Shown here piece after piece: positions 60,808-64,000 of a DNA stretch of 64,000 nucleotides (position 1 is the first letter of the stretch; the number at the start of each line of letters is the position of its first letter). The translations under genes were made by a program, and so were the position numbers. This DNA comes from Scatophagus argus (Eukaryota; Chordata; Actinopteri; Scatophagidae). The stretch lies in contig NC_058508.1 in NCBI RefSeq assembly GCF_020382885.2, positions 10,577,917 through 10,641,916 on the forward strand, read 5' to 3'. A model generated the notes under the pieces. That model saw only the letters and a program-made list of their open reading frames with translations. It was not told where the DNA came from and ran no database searches.

Positions 60808-63800
60808 TCAGTCAAGCATAAAAACCTCCTTGCAATATTTAGTTTTTAATTCTTTTTTCGACCTGTTCTATGCCAAAGTTAAAAATGTGCAGAAAGACTG
60901 AAATCTTGTCAAAAATCTGTTTCTATCACATACTTATACAGTCACACAACTACACTAAATGCAACACTAATAAATACACAATCACTGATACAGAAATATT
61001 TTAACGGCTTTATGCATAATCGCACCTGCACGAATATGTAAACATCCATCATCTCCTTCACACAGACATACTCACTCCATGCAAGATGTGCTGACACATC
61101 GAAGGCACTCTGTCCTCTTTCCCCCCAAGGATTCTGGTAATTAGATTCCTACAGGCCAAGTCTCTCAATTTCACTGCATTTAATTGGAAACACACACACA
61201 CACACACAGAGAGAAGGCTCCACAGGTCCACGCTTGTTGATCACAAGCCGGGACTGTGCCGCTCTAATAATTAATTTCTACGCTGGCCCCCCTCACATGC
61301 CTCATTTACCAATCAATCCCTTCTTTGTTTTATGAATTCTATTAAGTCTGTTCTGCTGGGAGGAGACGGGGGAAAAATGAAAGGCAAGAGTAGCGATGCA
61401 TTCTTGTTGCATGGCGGAGTCAAGCTACATATTAAGTGTTCATGGATGGGTGGGCTGCAGGTAGGTGAGTGTGTCAAAATGTCTGCATGTGCACGGAGAC
61501 ACTGAGGTATGAGAGCAGATATGTGGGGGAAAAGGAGGAGTACATCAAATTCCTCATCCTGTTCTCTGAAAGGCATGACACTGATTGACGCTGACATCTC
61601 AGCCCTGGGCTTTCTTCAGGGTTAAAAGCTCTGATGCACCTGAATCCAGAGAGGCGTTTTAGTGAGATTACGGTATGTGATCATTCACATGTGTTCAATA
61701 CATGGATGATAGAGGCTGGAGTATGTTATCACGGCAACAGTGCTCTTCATTTAGGCTAGGGGTCTAAACTCACTTACCCAGCTCATAAAAATACCAATTG
61801 ATCCTTTGGACTTCAGCAGTCTTATGCTGCTGCTGGTGCCTCAAAGCTGAAAGTTCCAACTTTGAACGCTGCTTGGTTGATTTAAACATATTCAGTGTCA
61901 AACCTTACGACTCCCTGCTGAGTCATATCACTTCCCTTAGCCCCTCCCTCCAAAACTCATGATATTTTTAAAGGATTTAAAACTTCCTCTTTTCTATCAT
62001 GACATAAGTTACAGTAACATGTAATGAACTTTGCAATTGCTTTCTAGAGAGTCCTGTGGAAAACTATAACAGGGACTGGGATATCTAAAACCAAAGTCAT
62101 CTGCATGACAAGGTACCGCCAGGTGAGAAAATGCGTGTGTGTTTTCATACCTTGAGGGATGTGACCCTTTAAAGTCGTTTGGGATAAAGTTTATTACATA
62201 ACGCATGTGATAACTTGAGGAAATAAGAGAGACAGAGAAAGAGAGACAGGGAGAGAGAAAGTAAACTACTAAACTACTGCTGACATCTTGCTTGGTTGCA
62301 TCTGTAGAGTGTATACTCCACTGGGACTTAGACCAGAGACCATCTGTCACTCGCACGCACACACACACACACACAGAATAAAGGGCAGGGCCACCATGAA
62401 AAATACAGAGCAAGGTAGATAGATAAACAGACAGATAGACTAAGACAAGACAAGGCAAGTTGCTCATTAAGTGCCACAGGTTCCAGTGCAGTGCCTCAAT
62501 AATGGAGATGGCCTAATGCAATATTTCTAAATTATTCTTATTATTAAGAACTGGAGCAAGCAATTAAGGAAGACAGTTTAATCTGTTGTGGATGCAGGCA
62601 CAAGCAGTGAACTAGACCATGAAAGCTCTCTATTTTTGACGACACTTCTCATCCCTGGAGAGGCATGCAGCTAGCATCCTGGGGCACATTTACTGCTGCC
62701 TACACGCACATGCACACACACACCCACACACACACACACACTCACACACACACACGTAGTTGTGCAGTAGTTGTAGGCTATACATGTTTGAGAACATAGA
62801 GGTACTCAAGGGATATGTTTATATGTGAAGGTGCTTAAGGAACATGTGAATATATGGCAAGTGCAATGTATTTGTCCCTTTCACTTCCAGACAGTCTGCT
62901 GAAATTCCACTATTTACCTTCTGTGTTTGGCAGAGAGCCACCTGAACTTGGATTGTGGATAATGGAAGCCAGAATTTTATTAATTTATTTTCAAGGCAGG
63001 ACTCTTAAGTGGGCAGCTGCAAAACAGATTATTAAGATTAAGGCAATCAAAATGTCAGCTTAATCAATTTACATTTTTCAAAGGAAAATTATTTTTGCTT
63101 CAATTGAAACAGAATTGTGCAGGATGGAAATTTTAGCATATACACACATGCAAGGCATTATTCCCAAAAAAAATACACACAAAGACACACACACTTACTT
63201 ACATCATATACCCCTGCAGGCAGAATCTAAACCAGGCAATGGTGGCTGACACTCCTCAGATGTTAACGACCTAGTGTTTTGTGTTTTGAAAATGTTTCAG
63301 GCTGAAACAATGCCAGATATACTTTCACGCACACACAACACAAACAAGTGGTATTGCAGTCAAGTTGCCTAATCTAACATGACTCATTTACCAAGCCAGG
63401 AAAGCATGGTAATGTCACGTTATGCTGAATGCACCCTACATTGTTCAGAGCTCTCACACAACAATAAGGCTCAACTCGAATGGCCTTTGACATATAGAGA
63501 TGTGTGTGTGTGTGTGTGTCTGTGTGTGTGTGTGTGTGTGTTGGGTTATGGGCCAACTCTCTGAAAAACAAAGTCATTCTTTACTGCAGAGAGACATCAT
63601 CATCAAATTTCTGGCTTTATGTACAAAACTTTGATATTAACTAGCTGACTGCCAACAGACACAATCCTGAAACATTAATTATTGAGACATCTTCTTTAGC
63701 CTCGCACTCAACCTGCGTGTGTGTGGACGCATCTGGAGATCTTCAGAGTAATGAGATGGAGCACAGAAGCATTAGTATTTTTAGCCCTGTTAGCTTCACA

Positions 63801-64000
63801 GAAAACAGGGTGTTTTGTGGACGTTAAGTTCTCTCCCCATCTGCCTTTTAGTCTGCGATGCTTATTAGGGAGAACTGCAGAGGAGGGAGGCGGAATGACA
63901 GGAAGAGAGGGAAAAACTTCAGAAGAGGAGAAAGATAAGAGAAGAGCAAGAGAGTGAAGATCCTAAAACATGCACGTACAAAAACGTGTTGAAAAAGACG
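56689..64000. other. Non-coding stretch to window end, no gene seen
   Basis: AT-rich DNA with C-rich patch 56780-56810, (TG)n 58979-59031, a 28-base T run 60777-60804, CA runs 61191-61208, 62357-62376 and 62707-62756, and (TG)n 63499-63542. If the leader exons upstream are real, part of this is their downstream intron. Short frames at 58132, 61313, 62009 and 63721 cross repeats or lack support. Confidence 0.55.

Noticed and set aside
62009-62467. A 152-codon minus-strand frame.
   Set aside because: It crosses a CA repeat and GAGA-rich sequence; no motif supports it as a protein.
63721-63957. A 78-codon frame with a hydrophobic start (WSTEALVFLALLASQ) that resembles a signal peptide.
   Set aside because: No TATA or splice donor at a sensible place, and the remainder is Glu/Gly/Arg-rich low complexity. 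It could be part of an exon, but support is too weak.

Overview
This window is vertebrate, almost certainly teleost fish, genomic DNA. The evidence is spliced genes with GT-AG introns, vertebrate-type promoters and poly(A) signals, dense (TG)n/(CA)n microsatellites, a tRNA-type SINE with a (GGAT)n tail of a kind common in fish, L1-type and pogo-type transposon relics, and proto-type galectins resembling fish galectin-2/congerin. The species cannot be named from the sequence.

Positions 1 to about 39,505 are a tandem array of eight proto-type galectin genes, all on the + strand. They keep the four-exon layout of LGALS1/LGALS2 (9, 80, 172 and 147 coding nt; 135 residues). Copy 1 is cut by the window edge. 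Copies 2, 3, 4, 5, 7 and 8 each have an upstream block with a TATA box and inverted CCAAT boxes. Copy 6 is an older, divergent paralogue sitting 310 bp behind copy 5 with no such block. All eight keep His45, Asn47, Arg49, Asn62, Trp69 and Glu72 of the sugar-binding site (copy-1 numbering), but position 74 is Arg, Phe, Cys, Cys or His depending on copy. Coding differences cluster in the loops around the binding site and near residues 114-125, while neighbouring introns stay nearly identical.

The 2.7-5 kb spacers are built from the same degenerate modules: a conserved 12-bp hairpin, (TG)n runs, an orphan piece of galectin intron 2, orphan exon-1 relics of a copy-6-type gene, L1 ORF2 fragments, pogo relics, one clean SINE insertion and a probable pogo excision footprint. 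Two adjacent blocks of about 6.7 kb (about 24.1-30.8 and 30.8-37.5 kb) look like a recent segmental duplication.

From about 39.5 kb to the end the sequence is ordinary single-copy fish DNA with microsatellites, a MITE-like repeat, a retroelement tail and long stretches without recognisable coding sequence. Two weak gene starts are visible: a CpG-richer stretch ending in a perfect splice donor (48.1-49.87 kb), and a TATA-driven first exon encoding a signal-peptide start, possibly followed by a 30-nt mini-exon (54.5-56.7 kb). Neither gene could be identified.

The galectin array is the main biological content. It looks like a lectin repertoire diversifying by duplication, conversion and substitution at the ligand site. 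That functional reading is inference.
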